Notes under the pieces: generated by a model
Told to the model about the DNA's origin: nothing
Database searches by the model: none
Seen by the model: only the letters and a program-made list of their open reading frames with translations
Program-made: the position numbers and the translations under genes
In this document: one piece after another, positions 1 through 12,544 of the stretch
Layout of the letters: every line of letters starts with the position of its first letter
How positions within the stretch are numbered: position 1 is the stretch's first letter
Assembly: GCA_022036555.1 (NCBI GenBank)
Contig: CM039134.1
Location: 10,912,818 to 10,976,817, forward strand
Direction of reading: 5' to 3'
Source of the DNA: Microstegium vimineum
Taxonomy: Eukaryota > Streptophyta > Magnoliopsida > Poales > Poaceae
Length of the DNA: 64,000 bases

Positions 1-896
1 CAAATAGTTTTTGAAGCGATTATTTGTAAAATATTGAATAAAAGATGACTAAAAAAATCCATATATACTCCCCTGAAAAGAAAGAAAGAAACTGACCTGA
101 AGCTGAAAGGCTGCTAGACACAGAAAAGTTGATAGCCGGTACGAATCAGTTCAGCACATCACTATAAATTTAGACAAGACGACCATAATGAAAAGAATAG
201 TGTGCTACTAAGCAGCGTGATTATTCAGGTTTATTTTCAATCATGACAACCCATGGCATACCGCTCATAAGACTGCGGCTTATTATATTACTGCACCGTC
301 AACTGAACTAGTCATTCAGACAGTCATCAGACTTGCCCTCCTGTGCACCGACCTCCTGCAGAAAGTGCTCAGCATCCAAAGCGGCCATGCACCCTGTAAC
401 ATCCGCAAGTAAATAATAGATTCACAAGTATATGTTCAGCTGATGAAACCGCCAAATGCCAGTTTCCTAGATTGATGATTTGATCTTATAAAGAGACCAT
501 GAGAGACAACCACCCTTCTGACTTATACATTACTACTTTTGCAAAATGATAACTAACAAATTTGTTGAAAGAAGATGCATCTTGTATGCAGATATTTCTT
601 CATAAAACAGGTAGGTCTTAAGCCTTAACTCTTTCTAAACAAGGATGACAAAGTAGACAATCACCATTTATGCAGTTTGTAGTAAGAAATTTGCCAAGTA
701 GAATTTAAAACATTTCCAGTGATGACGATCCAATATATCTTGACTGAAGCATCTTCTAGATAAACCCATACACAAGTCGCACAGGAAGTAGATTCCATGA
801 AGGTGAAATAAACATAGGGTCTCACATAAGAATACATAGTATAAAGTACACATTGTATCGTAAATGGAGTACATGCCAAATGACAAATATAATCTA

Positions 897-3800
897 CATA
901 GCTATATTGTTCTTCCTTGTCCATCGTGGCGCACCCATGACAACGATTTCTGTGGGATGCTTCGCTCAACATTCCTTATCCTTAGTGGATGGTCGTGTTC
1001 AGCATAGAAGACTTGTGCAGCACGATTAGCCATTATCCATGGATCATCTTTATATCCTACCTTACTTAGATCAATAACTTTGATCCCATAGTTGTTCGCT
1101 GTTACATGTTTGTCTTCAACCCACTGACATCAAAACACAGAGACCTGAAATGCACCATAGTCTAGTTCCCATATGTCCTCAATGAACCCAAAGTACAAAA
1201 TTTCTTCACCTGTTACATCATGTAAGGCATCACATCGAACTCCACTATTTTGTGCCATGCTCTTGTTGTCCTTGGTCTTGGTACAGAATGTGAAGCCACT
1301 AATGTCATATGTTTGCCATGTCGTGACCTGGCGTGATGGTCTAGAGGCCAACACCTTGATGGTGCGTTCCTCAAGTGTTTCACCAGGTGGAATGTCTTGC
1401 TCCCTTAGCCATGAGGTGAACTGTTTCTTGTGTTCATTACTTATCCATTCTTCCGTTTGACCATGGTTATGCTCGCGAAGCTCATCCTTGTGTTGCTCGA
1501 TCAAATGCTCCATTATCGAGAGCTGATGTAGGACGCTATGATGTGCCTCTAGGACCCTATTGTAGTCTTGTGGGACGAATGATTTCTTTCCCATCCTCCC
1601 TCTTCCATTCAGCCTACCCTCGTGTCGTGACGGAGGCAAGCCTATTGCAACCTAGTCTTTTAGGACCCTATTGTAGAATGGACCTGCAGACTCAATTGCC
1701 TCTTCAGTTAAGTACCCTTCTACCATGGATGCCTCTGGACGAGCACGAGTTGATACATAGCCATTTAGTGTTGACATGAAGCGCTCATACGTCCACATCT
1801 CATGCAAGTACATGGGACTCAGTGCCTCAATTTGTGGAACTAAGTGCACGACTAGGTGAACCATAATATCAAAGAATGCTGGGGGAAACACATCTCAAAC
1901 TGTGACACTGTCTCCACTGCGAATTCCTAAAGAGACGCCAACTCAGCACTGTCAATCACCTTCTGTGAGATCCTGTTGAAGAAGTAGCACAGCCGTGTGA
2001 CTACAACCTTTATCCACACTGGATTAATAGTCTTGATGGCAATAGGGAGGAAAGTAGTCAGCAAGACATGACAATTATGTGAGTTATAGTTCATGAGTGT
2101 AAGGTCTTTCATTGACACAATACTCTGTATGCTAGAGCAGAATCCTGATGGGACTTTCAAATTCTTCAACCACACACACATCGCATGTTTCTCATCATTG
2201 TTGAGGTTGTAGCTTGCTGCCGGGAGGTGGCGCTTCCCATTTTCTTGAAGAACTGGGTGAAGTTCCTTTTTTATGTCTAACTGTACCATGTCCATGCGTG
2301 AGTTTAGTCCTTCCTTTGTCTTGCCCTTCATGTCTAGCAAGGTTTCAATTAGGCTTTCAAACACGTTCTTCTGAACGTGCATACCATCGATCGCGTGGCG
2401 GACGTCTAACTCTGACCAGTATGACAAATACTCGAAGAAAATAGACTTCTTCTTGAATGTAGCCCCTTCTATCGGTTTGACATCCTTTATTGGTTTTCCG
2501 TCAATTGTCTTCTTGCTGAAAATAAATTTGAGCGGGGTGACTATATCGAAAACTCTTTTGCCTTTACTGTTACCTGATGGAGCAGTGTTATTGTCGAAGT
2601 GATTATCCATTTTTTTCAAGCGGTACCTGTGTCCTCTCGATAAGAAGCGTATGTGCCTCATGTACACTATCTTCTTAGATACAGCAAGGGACACGTAAGA
2701 GGTTCCATCTATGCATACCACACAACCTACCTTTCCCTTGAACTGACCTGATAGTGTGAAGAGAGCGGGGTAATCATTGATTGTAACAAAGATAATTTCT
2801 CTCAGCGTGAATGATTCTTGGCGGTACTCGTCCAACATTCTAACACCTTCTTTCCATAATTTTTTCATGTCCTGCATTAAGGGCTCCAAAAAACATCCAT
2901 GTCAACTCCCGGCTGTGTAGGTCCAGAGATAAGGATGGTTAGCAAAAGGTACTTTCGTTTCTGCATCAACCATGGAGGAAGGTTGTAGATGGTGAGGATC
3001 ACTGGCCATGTGTTGTGCGTGCTGCTCCTCTCAGCAAATGGATTCATTCTGTCAGTACTCAGTGCGAACCTAACATTTCTTGTTTCCTTTGCAAAGTCCT
3101 TGTGGTTTTCATTGAAATCTTTCCACTGTTGGCCATCTGCTGGCTGCCGAAGTATCCAATCGTCTTTGTGCTCATCAGAAGCATGCCAGGTCATGAGTTT
3201 GGCATCCTCTGGGTTTGCGAACAAACACCTCAATTGATCGACCATAGGAAGGTACCACATCACTAAAGCAGGAATCTTTTTCTGCGCATAATAGTCTACT
3301 TCTTTTTCTTTGCTGCTGGGTTTTGAAGTAGTCTTCTTCTGGGTCTTCTTCTGCTGGGTTCTAGTACACTTCTTTCCTGCACACACGGGTTTAGGGTTTC
3401 TTGCAGACTCTTCCTCTCTGTAATCTTTATTCGTCTTGTACCTACTTGCACCACACTTTGGACAGTTATCCAAGGCCTTATAATCATCACCTCGATATAG
3501 GATACAGTGATTCCTACACGCGTGGATCTTCTCAACACCCATCGTTAGTGGACTGATTAGCTTCTTTGCGTAGTACGTGTTAGCAGACATTTTGTTCTCC
3601 TTTGGAAGCATGTCTGCGATAATACTCAAGAATGCATCGAAGCCAGCATCCGAAAGACCATATCTAGCTTTGCATACCAATAACTTTAGCACAGACCGCA
3701 GCGTCGTGAACTCTTTGGTGCAACCCTTGGACTCATCGTACAAAGGCTCTTCTGCTGCTTTCATCAGGGCCTCCATACCTTTCTTAAAGAACATTGATGG

Positions 3801-4224
3801 ATCTTTCGCATGACGACGCATCATTGCCTCTAGGAAGTCTGCATCTTCTGCAACCATATCATCAGACATGACATGAGTTCTGACGCCTTCATTCCCTCCA
3901 ATGAAACCATGATCAGGAACATTTGGTAGAACATGTTCGGCTTCTAGTCCATCGGTGTAATGTTGTCCTAGCTCTTGTACAAACTGAACTGGGTCAACAT
4001 TCCGTCTAGTAATCATTCATAAATCCTCGGCAAACCAGATGAGAAAGGATTTCTCTAGGGTCATCAATTACTACAACATTCTTGCAGTCCAGGCATGGAC
4101 AATGTATGTGTGTCTTCTTTGTTGTCCTGGCATAGATCTTAGCGGCATCAATAAACCCATTGACCTCGGATATGTATGATGGATCTAGTCTTGATAGCTT
4201 ATACATCAAGAATGACCTCTCCAT
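897..4224 (-). pseudogene. TNP2-type CACTA transposase, frameshifted and interrupted
   Basis: Five successive minus-strand reading frames give the usual CACTA transposase domain order. 4224-4006 is the transposon-associated N-terminal domain (MYKLSRLDPSYISEV, then HCPCLDCKN). 4016-2877 and 2889-1927 are the TNP2 domain, with a zinc-binding-like stretch (CRNHCILYRGDDY, NCPKCGASRYK), the NDYPALFTLSG region and an IDGMHVQKNVFES motif near the end. 1891-1652 is a DUF4218-like block (FFDIMVHLVVHL). 1639-1130 and on to about 897 is a DUF4216-like block (CQWVEDKHV, DPWIMANRAAQVFYAE). The frame changes near 4010, 2885 (in a run of T on the coding strand) and about 1900, and an in-frame TGA lies just upstream of the CQWVEDK segment near 1127. 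Enzyme family known: binds element ends and catalyses cut-and-paste transposition. This copy is very unlikely to be active. Confidence 0.9.
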
Positions 4225-4912
4225 CAGTAACTATAAACAATACAATGAGTTCATTGTAATTTAAGTTGAATAATTTTAAAAACTAAGTAAAAATGCTCAA
4301 TAACACACCTATGTTAACTAACCTGCTTTCTTAGACTTCTCCAATGAAGATCAAAACGTTCCCCTATTTTTTTTTTGAAATATGGACCTCCAAAATCAGT
4401 ACCAATGGAAGAAGGTGATGCCTGTGACACAAAGTGTTGCTCGGGGAGGAACAAGGGTGTAGATATCTACTCAATGCAAAACAAATAACCATAGGTAGAG
4501 GTATTTATTAAAAAGAACGCCACTCATTAAACATATATAAATACATAGTGAATAAAGTAATTTAGAAACAAAAAGAATAATAAAAAACCTAAATATCATA
4601 ATTAAAAATACTAATTACAACATTTATTAAAAACACACCAATCATGAAACATATAGTGGATACACAAATTTAAGTAATAAAGAGCATATTTAAAAACCTA
4701 AGTAGCAAAATTAAAAAAAAACTAACAAAAAACCAAACTACTTCTCTCTCTACATGAACACTCAAGAACACACCATTGATGCATGCATGGAAACAAGAAA
4801 ATATATATTGCATAAACTAAATTAGGAAGCAAGACGAGGTGCTGCTCCAATGGAAAATGGAGTTGAGGAACAGTGCTGCTCGGGAAGGAAGACGAGGTAT
4901 ATATAGCAGACT

Positions 4913-5133
4913 TACCACAGGCGGTTGGCTTAGCCAACCTGTGATAATCGGTTTCCACAGGCGGTTGGCTAGTGTAAATTGCTCCATTAACACAACCAAC
5001 CGCCTGTGGAAACCGATTACCACAGGCGGTTGGCAACCGCCCCCGCGCCCGTTTTATACCACAAGCGCGTGGTGAGCCAAACCGCCTGTGGTAAAAAAAA
5101 CGGGCGTCAGGGAAAATGGTATTTGTACTAGTG
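4913..5133 (-). repeat. CACTA terminal and subterminal repeats
   Basis: The motif CCACAGGCGGTTGGC and its reverse complement recur at least five times between 4913 and 5095, in both orientations. They end in the terminal CACTAGTACAAATACC at 5133. Subterminal repeats of this kind are the known binding sites for CACTA-encoded proteins. Confidence 0.85.
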
Positions 5134-5558
5134 ATGCCTGCCTTTGTTTGTTTGGTCGCTGTTTTATGTGGGACACCCCCTTTGCTTCAAGTGATGTTGT
5201 ATGATATATTTTACCTGCTTCGGTAGTTCAAATTAATGTGCTCATGTTTCCATGGAATATAACGACAGTTGTTAGTCTCCATCATATCGACAAATTTTAT
5301 AGTCCATGGTGATAAACTTGATATTGAATTTCTCAAAAAAAATGATCGGTATTCTTCATCTGCAGCTGAAAAGAAAGAAAGTTTCAGGAGTTTCAAGATC
5401 GCATCTGCATAATGCCGACGACACCTTGATTCAATTGTACATTATTATAGACTAACTCTTGTGGATCTTAAACATTTAGTAACTATTGTCACCTCCTTAC
5501 CTTGAACTACAATTGGGTTTAATTTGGAAATCTGTACTCCAATGGCCTAATTTCAATA
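5134..5558. other. Gene-free spacer next to the CACTA end
   Basis: AT-rich, with no convincing ORF, RNA gene or repeat boundary. It may be original sequence upstream of the RPA-like gene, from which it is now separated by the LTR sequences at 5559-17157. Confidence 0.5.
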
Positions 5559-6298
5559 TGTTTTAGGGTGGCGGCCACCATTTATCCCTGGCGGCCGCCA
5601 CCCCCCTATGGCGGTTGAGGCACCTTAGCGGCTACCCTACCTCACTCACTGCCTATAAGTACCCCTGGTGTTCCTAAGGCTATAAATACCCCATGGAAGC
5701 TTCACTTCACTTCAAGCAAGGAAGGCAACAAGGATAGCCCAGTAGAAAGTGTAGCAAACACACCTTGCTCTAGTGCTCTCGCTCCAGCTCTACTCTTAGC
5801 TTACTCTAGCTTAGCCCTGCTCTAGTAGTAGTGAGGCTCCTCATAGTGAGAGCTAGCTAGAAGAGGAGAAGCTGTGAGAGATCAGCATTGGAGGTCGGAA
5901 GAGTCTTCCGACATCTTTGGTTTGGTATTGCTCCTTTGTATCTTAGGTAGTTACTTTATTTGTCCAAGTATTACTTTCAAGTATTACTTTCAAGTATCTT
6001 GAGTGTTTATCCACTTATCCTTATATTTCAAGTACTAGGCCCTAGTTGTTAATCTCCAGTGAGCTTAGGTGCTTGATCTTTAGCAATAGGTTGCTTAGTT
6101 AGTTTAGTGTTAGTCTTATTAAGTCGAGTATTGTTCTGTCATCCGAATAGGGTGTCTCTATTCAAAGCTAGGGTAGAGATAGTTTGAAATAACTAAGAAT
6201 GGTGCTTAGTTATAGGCTTACCTTCAAATAGGGCTAGGTCTCCGGATAGCTGTGGTAGCAAGCAGGTGGTGACAGCCCTATGCGCCTTTGGAATCCAC

Positions 6299-9200
6299 TA
6301 TTGGCATTTCTTAACGTCATCACTTCGAATAGAGGTTTAGATCTACTCATGGCAACGGCGCCAGAAATGCCTTGTTGGTATTTCTTAACAAGTCACTAAG
6401 AATGGAGGTTCTTAGCAACATGTCAAGCATATACCTCAACGATAGTTCATTCAGGTTTGGAATTAGGTCCGCAAGCGCACGGAATTATCGTGTAGCATTT
6501 CACCCGAAGATGTACCGAGTATCGTTATTTATAGGTTCGCTAAGGAAGGTGTTATATGTAGCAGGTTCTAGGATAAACATAGACATAATACCATGATAGC
6601 AGTAATGGATCAATTGTCATAACAAGTGATAAACGTTGATGATTTGAATAGTGGACAAACACAATCATGAGAATAGCAAGTGGGCAAAAGAGTAAAAAGA
6701 GACTAAAAGAATAAATGGAATAAAAGAATAATTGAATAACCTAACGAGCAGGCATGGTCTAGATACAGGTCATTCATAGAACAAGTTAGTCATGCAATCA
6801 TACGACATAGAACTACTCTCATGTTTTGGATGGTTCGGGAGGTTACACGAGTACTGGTCTGCCAGCAACCTCTGCAACTATTTAGACTCCTACACCCTAG
6901 CCGGACGTGGGGGAATGCCAAGGATGGACAGGGCTGTCATCACCTGCCGCCATCCCCACTACCGTGGACTAGGATAATGCATTTACCTAGCCTTTACATC
7001 CAAGCACCATGCTTACATGCAAAGAACCCGCTCAGACTCCCCCGGGTCCCTGACCCTACGGATCGACAAGTGTTGACGGTCCTTAAATACCAAATTTAGC
7101 TATCAAATAAACAAGGAAAATGATCTATATGCAACCAACATCCAGAAATAGGGTTTTATCTGACAGAATTCCACGAGTTTTGGTGTTTGTCTATTTCTGC
7201 AGGGGGTTATTAGGAAATATGGAGGAAAGGCCCACACATCGGGTTTACATAGAGATATTAACGTGTGCGGTAATTTTCCATCATCTAGAAGACTCCAGAA
7301 GCCACGGGAACGAACGGGAGGCCGAGCGAGACCGGGGGCAGGGCGCCCGCCCTCCCCCCTAGGGCGCCCGCCCTGCCTCTGCAGCCAATCAGGCTCCGCC
7401 TCGAGGATTATGCTCCACAGACCTAAGGGATCAAGGAAAACCACACGATTAAGGTCGGTTTGATCCGACGGCCCACGTTCATTTGAGGAGACTACATAAG
7501 CAAGGCCCTGGCCCCTAGAGGAGGCACTCGACTCAAACCCTAATTCATTCATTCATCTTGGGAGAAGAGTCTCTGATCAAGCCCTAGAGCCACCACATCA
7601 ACTAGATCTCTAGTTTAGCATAACTACATAGGATTAGAACTAGAAGGAGTCAATCTTCGATTGGTTTCCGGATCTATCAAGAGGATTCTTGGTAATTTCT
7701 CTATTGTTCTTCAATTGTTCATCATTGTTCTTCAATATTATGAATATGACTTTGCTCTATTTCAATATATTGATTATGACTTTGCTCTACTTGTTTATAT
7801 TTGCAATTATATCGTTCTTAGTTTATCATGGTTATATGCTTGGCTTAGTTAGATTGAAATTATATACATGTTTAGGATCGTATAGCGTTTATCCATCGGA
7901 TCCATGGGTAAATGATAGATATTGTGTAGGCGTGGTGCCTATACCGTATTTATCTGCGATTGTACCCTATATGCCGGATCGCGGGGTAGTTCGCGGTGGT
8001 GACAGCTCCGTTGATTCTTATATAGTCCCCCTCCCGTGTATAGGGCAGGCAGAGCAACATTATTACGGGGGAGTGATTGTTATGTTTCTCATCTTCCTTA
8101 GTAATATCACTATGCATGGGCGTAATCCTGTCTCGCAATGATTGCCAAGTATAATTGCACTAACTATGTTATGCTAGACTTTATAGTTAAGAATAACTTA
8201 GGAAATATTCTTGTAGTTCATCCTAATACCATGCTAATGACTTGCTAGAATATCTATTGAGGTGCTTATCATTATCATATGTGGCTAGTTATGCTGATCA
8301 GATTAGTTATCTTTGTCACCATTCATACTTTATCTATATTCTATGTGACACTTACCCCTGTATTGATTGAGATAGATGAATACTCTCTATTACACATGCA
8401 ATGATACTCAATTCCATATTTCATATCCATCATTAGTAATCCCTTCTCGGTGGTAAAAATATAAATAACGATACCTGGAATACTCCTGGTTAAAATGCTA
8501 CATCGGTATTATCTGTGCGCTTGCAGATCCCATTTATATTTATTTAGAAGAGCAATTGCATATTTCAATACCGCGTCTCTCATGTCATGCTGGGGATGAC
8601 AACTTAGCTTAAGTGGCATGAGAGATAGGTTCAGCATTTTTGGCGCCGTTATCAGAAATAGAAAACTAGTCTACTTTTGGTAATGACGTTAAGAATGCCC
8701 AACAACAGGTAAGAAACCTGAGCTTACTTAGAAGAGCATGATAAAGCTCCACCCTTAACATGAGTTTATTTCCAATCATATAATTAGCATGAAGCATTTA
8801 GACTAATGTCCTATGTGAGAATAATACAATACACACTTAGCTCTAGTTCATATAATATACTACTAACCCTAGGGAAGCAATATATTATAAGAACTATATA
8901 CTAGAATGTATATCATACTACTTCCACTAGGACTATATACTAGTTCATATGATAGCAACATGATATAAGACCTATGATCTAAGTCATACACCAAAATACT
9001 AGCATAAGAACTATACTCTAGTTCATATGAAGAACTGTATCAGAAATATTGAGGCAAGGACTTGGAGATCAGATCTTTCTTATTCATACCCAATTCTCTC
9101 CAAGGAGCCAAGCCCTCCTTGATAGCTTTGCCTAGCTCTCTCTCTAAGTACAAGAATAAGGAAAAACTAAGAAGAGGTAGTGCCCAAATGTGTAGCTCAA

Positions 9201-9689
9201 GAGTTGATTGTGTTGTGTGTTGAGCCTCCCCTCCTCCTCTCCTTATATAGGTGTCTTACGTCGGTTAGGGAGGGCCTCGCTGCAAAATGCACCCGGAACC
9301 GCCTTTAGGGCATTGATTGCACCGCCTACGCAAAAGGCGGTGGCGAGTTGCCGCCATGGGGGGGCGGGCGCCCCTGGCTGGGCCCTACCGGCCCAGGCTG
9401 AAGGCCTGGGGTGCTCCTTTTGGGCTCTTGACTCGGTTCGTGGTTGCATTTTGCTGCACTTCTATGTGGGCTTTTATTCTCCTTGTTCATTTTGCGCATT
9501 TCGGCGTGTCGTATTGCGCCTTTTCACTCGCCATCCACGTGTATGCATGTTGGTGATCTGAAAAACATAACTTTGCACTACATGTGGAACTTGCTTAGCG
9601 GTAATAATATATATGAGTAAAATATATGCTTTTCTTCCTTTAAATGGACTGTGTTGGCGGGATAAATATGTCGATAAGAACCGCCAACA
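6299..9689 (-). repeat. 3' LTR of the Gypsy element, with nested insertion
   Basis: Aligns by eye with 14917-16669 in two pieces, 6299-7070 and 8705-9689, with scattered point differences. Its outer dinucleotide is mutated: it begins TATTGGC on the plus strand where the other copy begins TGTTGGC. The inner end CCGCCAACA at 9681-9689 abuts the polypurine tract. The differences between the two LTRs suggest the insertion is not recent. Confidence 0.92.
7071..8704 (+). mobile_element. Solo LTR nested in the Gypsy 3' LTR
   Basis: Begins TGTTGACGGTCC and ends GCCCAACA, with a 5-bp target duplication ACAAG (7066-7070) and ACAGG (8705-8709), one base apart. The intact partner LTR shows the uninterrupted target at about 15681-15690. 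It contains the GTGCGCTTGCAGATCC segment typical of grass Gypsy LTR 3' regions near 8516. Near its end there is a PBS-like TTTTTGGCGCCGTTATC at about 8636-8652, that is inside the LTR. No coding sequence is present, so it is read as a solo LTR left by LTR-LTR recombination. Confidence 0.85.
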
Positions 9690-9703
9690 AACTCCCCAAG
9701 CTT
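9690..9703 (-). promoter_or_regulatory. Polypurine tract of the Gypsy element
   Basis: Minus-strand AAGCTTGGGGAGTT immediately precedes the 3' LTR (TGTTGGCGG). Known role: RNase H-resistant primer for plus-strand DNA synthesis. The adjoining CTTTTGCTCGAGGACGAGC is a small inverted repeat. Confidence 0.85.
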
Positions 9704-11134
9704 ACCCTTTGCTCGTCCTCGAGCAAAAGCTAAGGTTTTGGTTGTTGATCAGGAGTTGCTACAATGCCAATTTTTTCACAAGTGCCATGCTTATACCAAA
9801 GTGTCTACAATGGTTTGAATAAACTGGTTCATTACTCACCCTCATACCTTGTTACCTATGGGGCTTGTTAGCTTCCTCCAATCTTTAGTCACTGCATGTT
9901 AGACCGGCTTTCACAGAGATGCTTATCTTTTGTTCCTTGAGCAACTTTATAATCCGGAGTTTTTAGAAGTTTTTAAAAAAATCAAAGTAAGCTCCTCGAA
10001 TGATTCACTCATTCGCTCAAGATGTGTATGATCCTCACCAAAGGCTTTTGCCTTCCTTTTCATTCTACCAACTAAAGCTTTATCTGGAGTTTTTGGGTAG
10101 AGAAAGGTAAAGGCATACTTGTATCATATATATTGCAAAGTCAAAGAGTCGGACCTTAGGAGATCTCAGTCATACACTTAGATCAAGAAGTGCAAGTGTG
10201 TGAAATATTTTTGTGTACTCTTTTTCTCATGTCTTTCTCTCTTTTTAGAATTTTGGAAACTATGGGCTATCATTATTCATCATCATTTTTTTAGAAAGAG
10301 GCGGGCATCGAAGTACCCATTGTTTTTATCTGGACACTTGTCCATTTTGTTTTACTCTCTCAATTTTTTTTCTTTTCTTTTTGCATAGACCATAATTCTT
10401 TTTAAGATTTTTTTTGGGAGAGAAAGATCATGGTAAACGGTGGAGAATTTTATTTTTGGTGGATGCATGGCATGTTTTTGCGTAACTCTTAGTGTAAGAG
10501 TTAGCTTTATTTGTGGGTGTACGTGAATCTTGATCTTGGGTGCATGAAAGAAATCTACACATAAGTCATAACTATTTGAAAAAGCTCAATACAAAAACAA
10601 GTAGCATATGAGTACATGGTTTGCAAAGTTTTTCATCATATGGCTTTGGTAGGATATATCATCATTGAGGAACTTTTAAGTTTTGAAATAAATTCTCCAG
10701 ATGTCAAGTTTTTCTTAGAACAATGTCATGGCAATTCCCCGCTTATACCAAATCATGACTAGCAATAACTTTAGACTAGAGTAAGCATATGCAACCCACA
10801 AGTTTCAAATCCTTAAGTGAGCTATTTACCAATAAACCCAAATCTTGGTAGAAGCTAAGTTATAAACTAGGCACAGGTGAATTATAAGACAGAACAACTA
10901 TTCATCATTTCAACAAGGAATAAGTACATATCTTACATCACATATAAGAGTGGAATTCATATTTTTGGTCTTTTTTTTCATAATTGCAATAATTAAACAT
11001 GAATCTAAAAAACAGAAAATTAAAATTGCATAAGTAAACATGCTAATAAAAATGAGAATGCATGGAAATGAATATGCAATGCAACTAACTACTTACCTCG
11101 GGAGTAGGGGTCCTCCCCCAAGCTAGCATCTGGC
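9704..11134 (-). other. Untranslated 3' part of the Gypsy element
   Basis: About 1.4 kb between the Athila-like ORF and the polypurine tract. It is AT-rich with no ORF that resembles pol. A pol region would be expected here or upstream in an autonomous relative, and I see no trace of one. Confidence 0.7.
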
Positions 11135-12544
11135 CTACTGATCGGGGTTGTATCCCATGAACTGCCAGAAGTCCTGGGACTGCTTCAGTAGCTGCTCCTG
11201 ACGGGCTAGCATCTCTGCCTGCTGCTGCTGCCAGACCTGCTGCTGCTGATGCCACTCTATGTTCTGCTGGTGGTGCTCATCGGTCGTCTGAATGTGCTGC
11301 TGGAGGGTGTCCTGGATCTCATCCGTGCGCACCACCAATCCTCCTAGCTGAGCTCTGAGGCGCTCGAAGTCAGCCTGGTCTCCTGTGTGAGGCTGTGAAG
11401 TGGAGGGCTGCTCCTCCGGTGACTCGACCCTCCACCGGGACTGCTGCTCCCAGGCGTCAGAGTCCGCCTCAGCCCACTCCCCAATACTCCATGATGGCAT
11501 GGGTATGTCCCATCCCGGCTGGTATCCAGGTACTAGCCCTGGCACTGGCTCAGGAACAAACCCTGGTGGGCACATCGGCTGTGTGTAAGGGGGCGGTGGT
11601 TGAGAGCTGGACCCCTCCATGTTCCTGCCAAAAACACTGCGCCTGTGTGCAGTCTCAGTTGTCTCAAGATCAAAGGTTAGTCTCCAGCAATTATACAAGC
11701 GTAGATCCGGGTTAGGTAACTGGATCACGTTTGTATACCCTGGGAAGTAAAACACAAGATTTCCGGCATCATCTCTTTTTAGGTGGTGTCCTCGGATCAA
11801 GTAGTTATCATTGACAATGGTGCATGGAATTTGGATAAAATCAATTTCTTGCCCTTCCAAAGCACCAATGGCCTTGGCCACACGAGTTATGAGAGATGTC
11901 AAAGAGATAGATGTGGTTGCCTTAATTGTGTCTAACCAATGTTTTGCAATTTCTTGGACGGGTGCAACTTTTATTTTCATTTTAGCCACGTAAAGTAATT
12001 TCATTTCATTAACTCGCACAACGCGGGTGTCTTGACTAGGGAACAAAGTCATGGAAATCCAAAGGTGTAAAAACCTTAAAGTTGGGTGTTGAATTTGAGC
12101 ATTCCTTGGATAATACTTTTTAGTGTGAACTTGTCCCGAAATTTCTTCCCAAAATTTATCTTTATTAAACCCTCTAGTGGCATGCACTAAGTCAAGAGAA
12201 CATCTTTGATTAAAACCAAGGCATTTACTTAATTTTTTCCATGTGATAGAGTATTCATTGCCAAATAAACGAACGAAAATGCCATCATCAATTTCCCTTA
12301 AAGTGCATAAAAATTGAATAGTAAGGGAATAGGATCCATACTCAGGGATTGGGTGAATATCTTCCCATCCTACGGCTTTCCAAATGGAGAGGAATTCGGA
12401 GTCCATACCGATGTCAGAGAGAAGCGAGTCATCGTAGACCGGCGTGTGGAGGAAAAAACGATCCTTGAGCATGTTGTAGGCTTGAATTTCCCGCGCACCC
12501 ACCAAGTCGAATTGGTGGGCTTCTCCTTCCTCCGTTGGGGCCAC
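11135..12544 (-). CDS. Athila ORF1-like accessory protein of the Gypsy element
   Basis: Continuous 469-codon frame on the minus strand, lying downstream of gag in the same orientation. The N-terminal two thirds contain a globular stretch with motifs shared by Athila-type and other plant retroelement extra ORFs (LFGNEYSITWKKLSKCLGF, LRFLHLWISMTLFPSQDTRV, GHHLKRDDAGNLVFY). The C-terminal third is proline-rich (PPPPYTQPMCPPGFVPEPV) and then glutamine-rich with coiled-coil potential (residues about 395-460, many QQQ runs). The function of such ORFs is not established. An upstream extension in other frames (from about 12735, basic then acidic) with one stop suggests the original start lay further upstream and has decayed. 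Product assignment is by resemblance only. Confidence 0.7.
   Translation of the reverse strand: MAPTEEGEAHQFDLVGAREIQAYNMLKDRFFLHTPVYDDSLLSDIGMDSEFLSIWKAVGWEDIHPIPEYGSYSLTIQFLCTLREIDDGIFVRLFGNEYSITWKKLSKCLGFNQRCSLDLVHATRGFNKDKFWEEISGQVHTKKYYPRNAQIQHPTLRFLHLWISMTLFPSQDTRVVRVNEMKLLYVAKMKIKVAPVQEIAKHWLDTIKATTSISLTSLITRVAKAIGALEGQEIDFIQIPCTIVNDNYLIRGHHLKRDDAGNLVFYFPGYTNVIQLPNPDLRLYNCWRLTFDLETTETAHRRSVFGRNMEGSSSQPPPPYTQPMCPPGFVPEPVPGLVPGYQPGWDIPMPSWSIGEWAEADSDAWEQQSRWRVESPEEQPSTSQPHTGDQADFERLRAQLGGLVVRTDEIQDTLQQHIQTTDEHHQQNIEWHQQQQVWQQQQAEMLARQEQLLKQSQDFWQFMGYNPDQ

Larger units (their letters stand above)
1..5133 (-). mobile_element. CACTA (En/Spm-type) DNA transposon, one end outside the window
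   Basis: Read on the minus strand, the element starts at 5133 with CACTAGTACAAATACC, the canonical CACTA terminus, followed by tandem subterminal motifs and then a TNP2-type transposase. The base triplet ATG (5134-5136) abuts this end and could be one half of the 3-bp target duplication. The opposite terminus was not found between 1 and 900, so the element probably runs past the window edge. Positions 1-896 hold no recognisable coding sequence and are taken as the element's 3' part by position only. The transposase is broken, so this copy is non-autonomous. Confidence 0.85.

Noticed and set aside
661..972. 103-codon minus-strand frame as a separate gene
   Set aside because: Its start overlaps the end of the transposase remnant in another frame and it has no recognisable motif.
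9208..9561. 117-codon plus-strand frame, repeated at 16186-16536
   Set aside because: Lies in both Gypsy LTRs at the same place; an LTR composition effect, antisense to the element.
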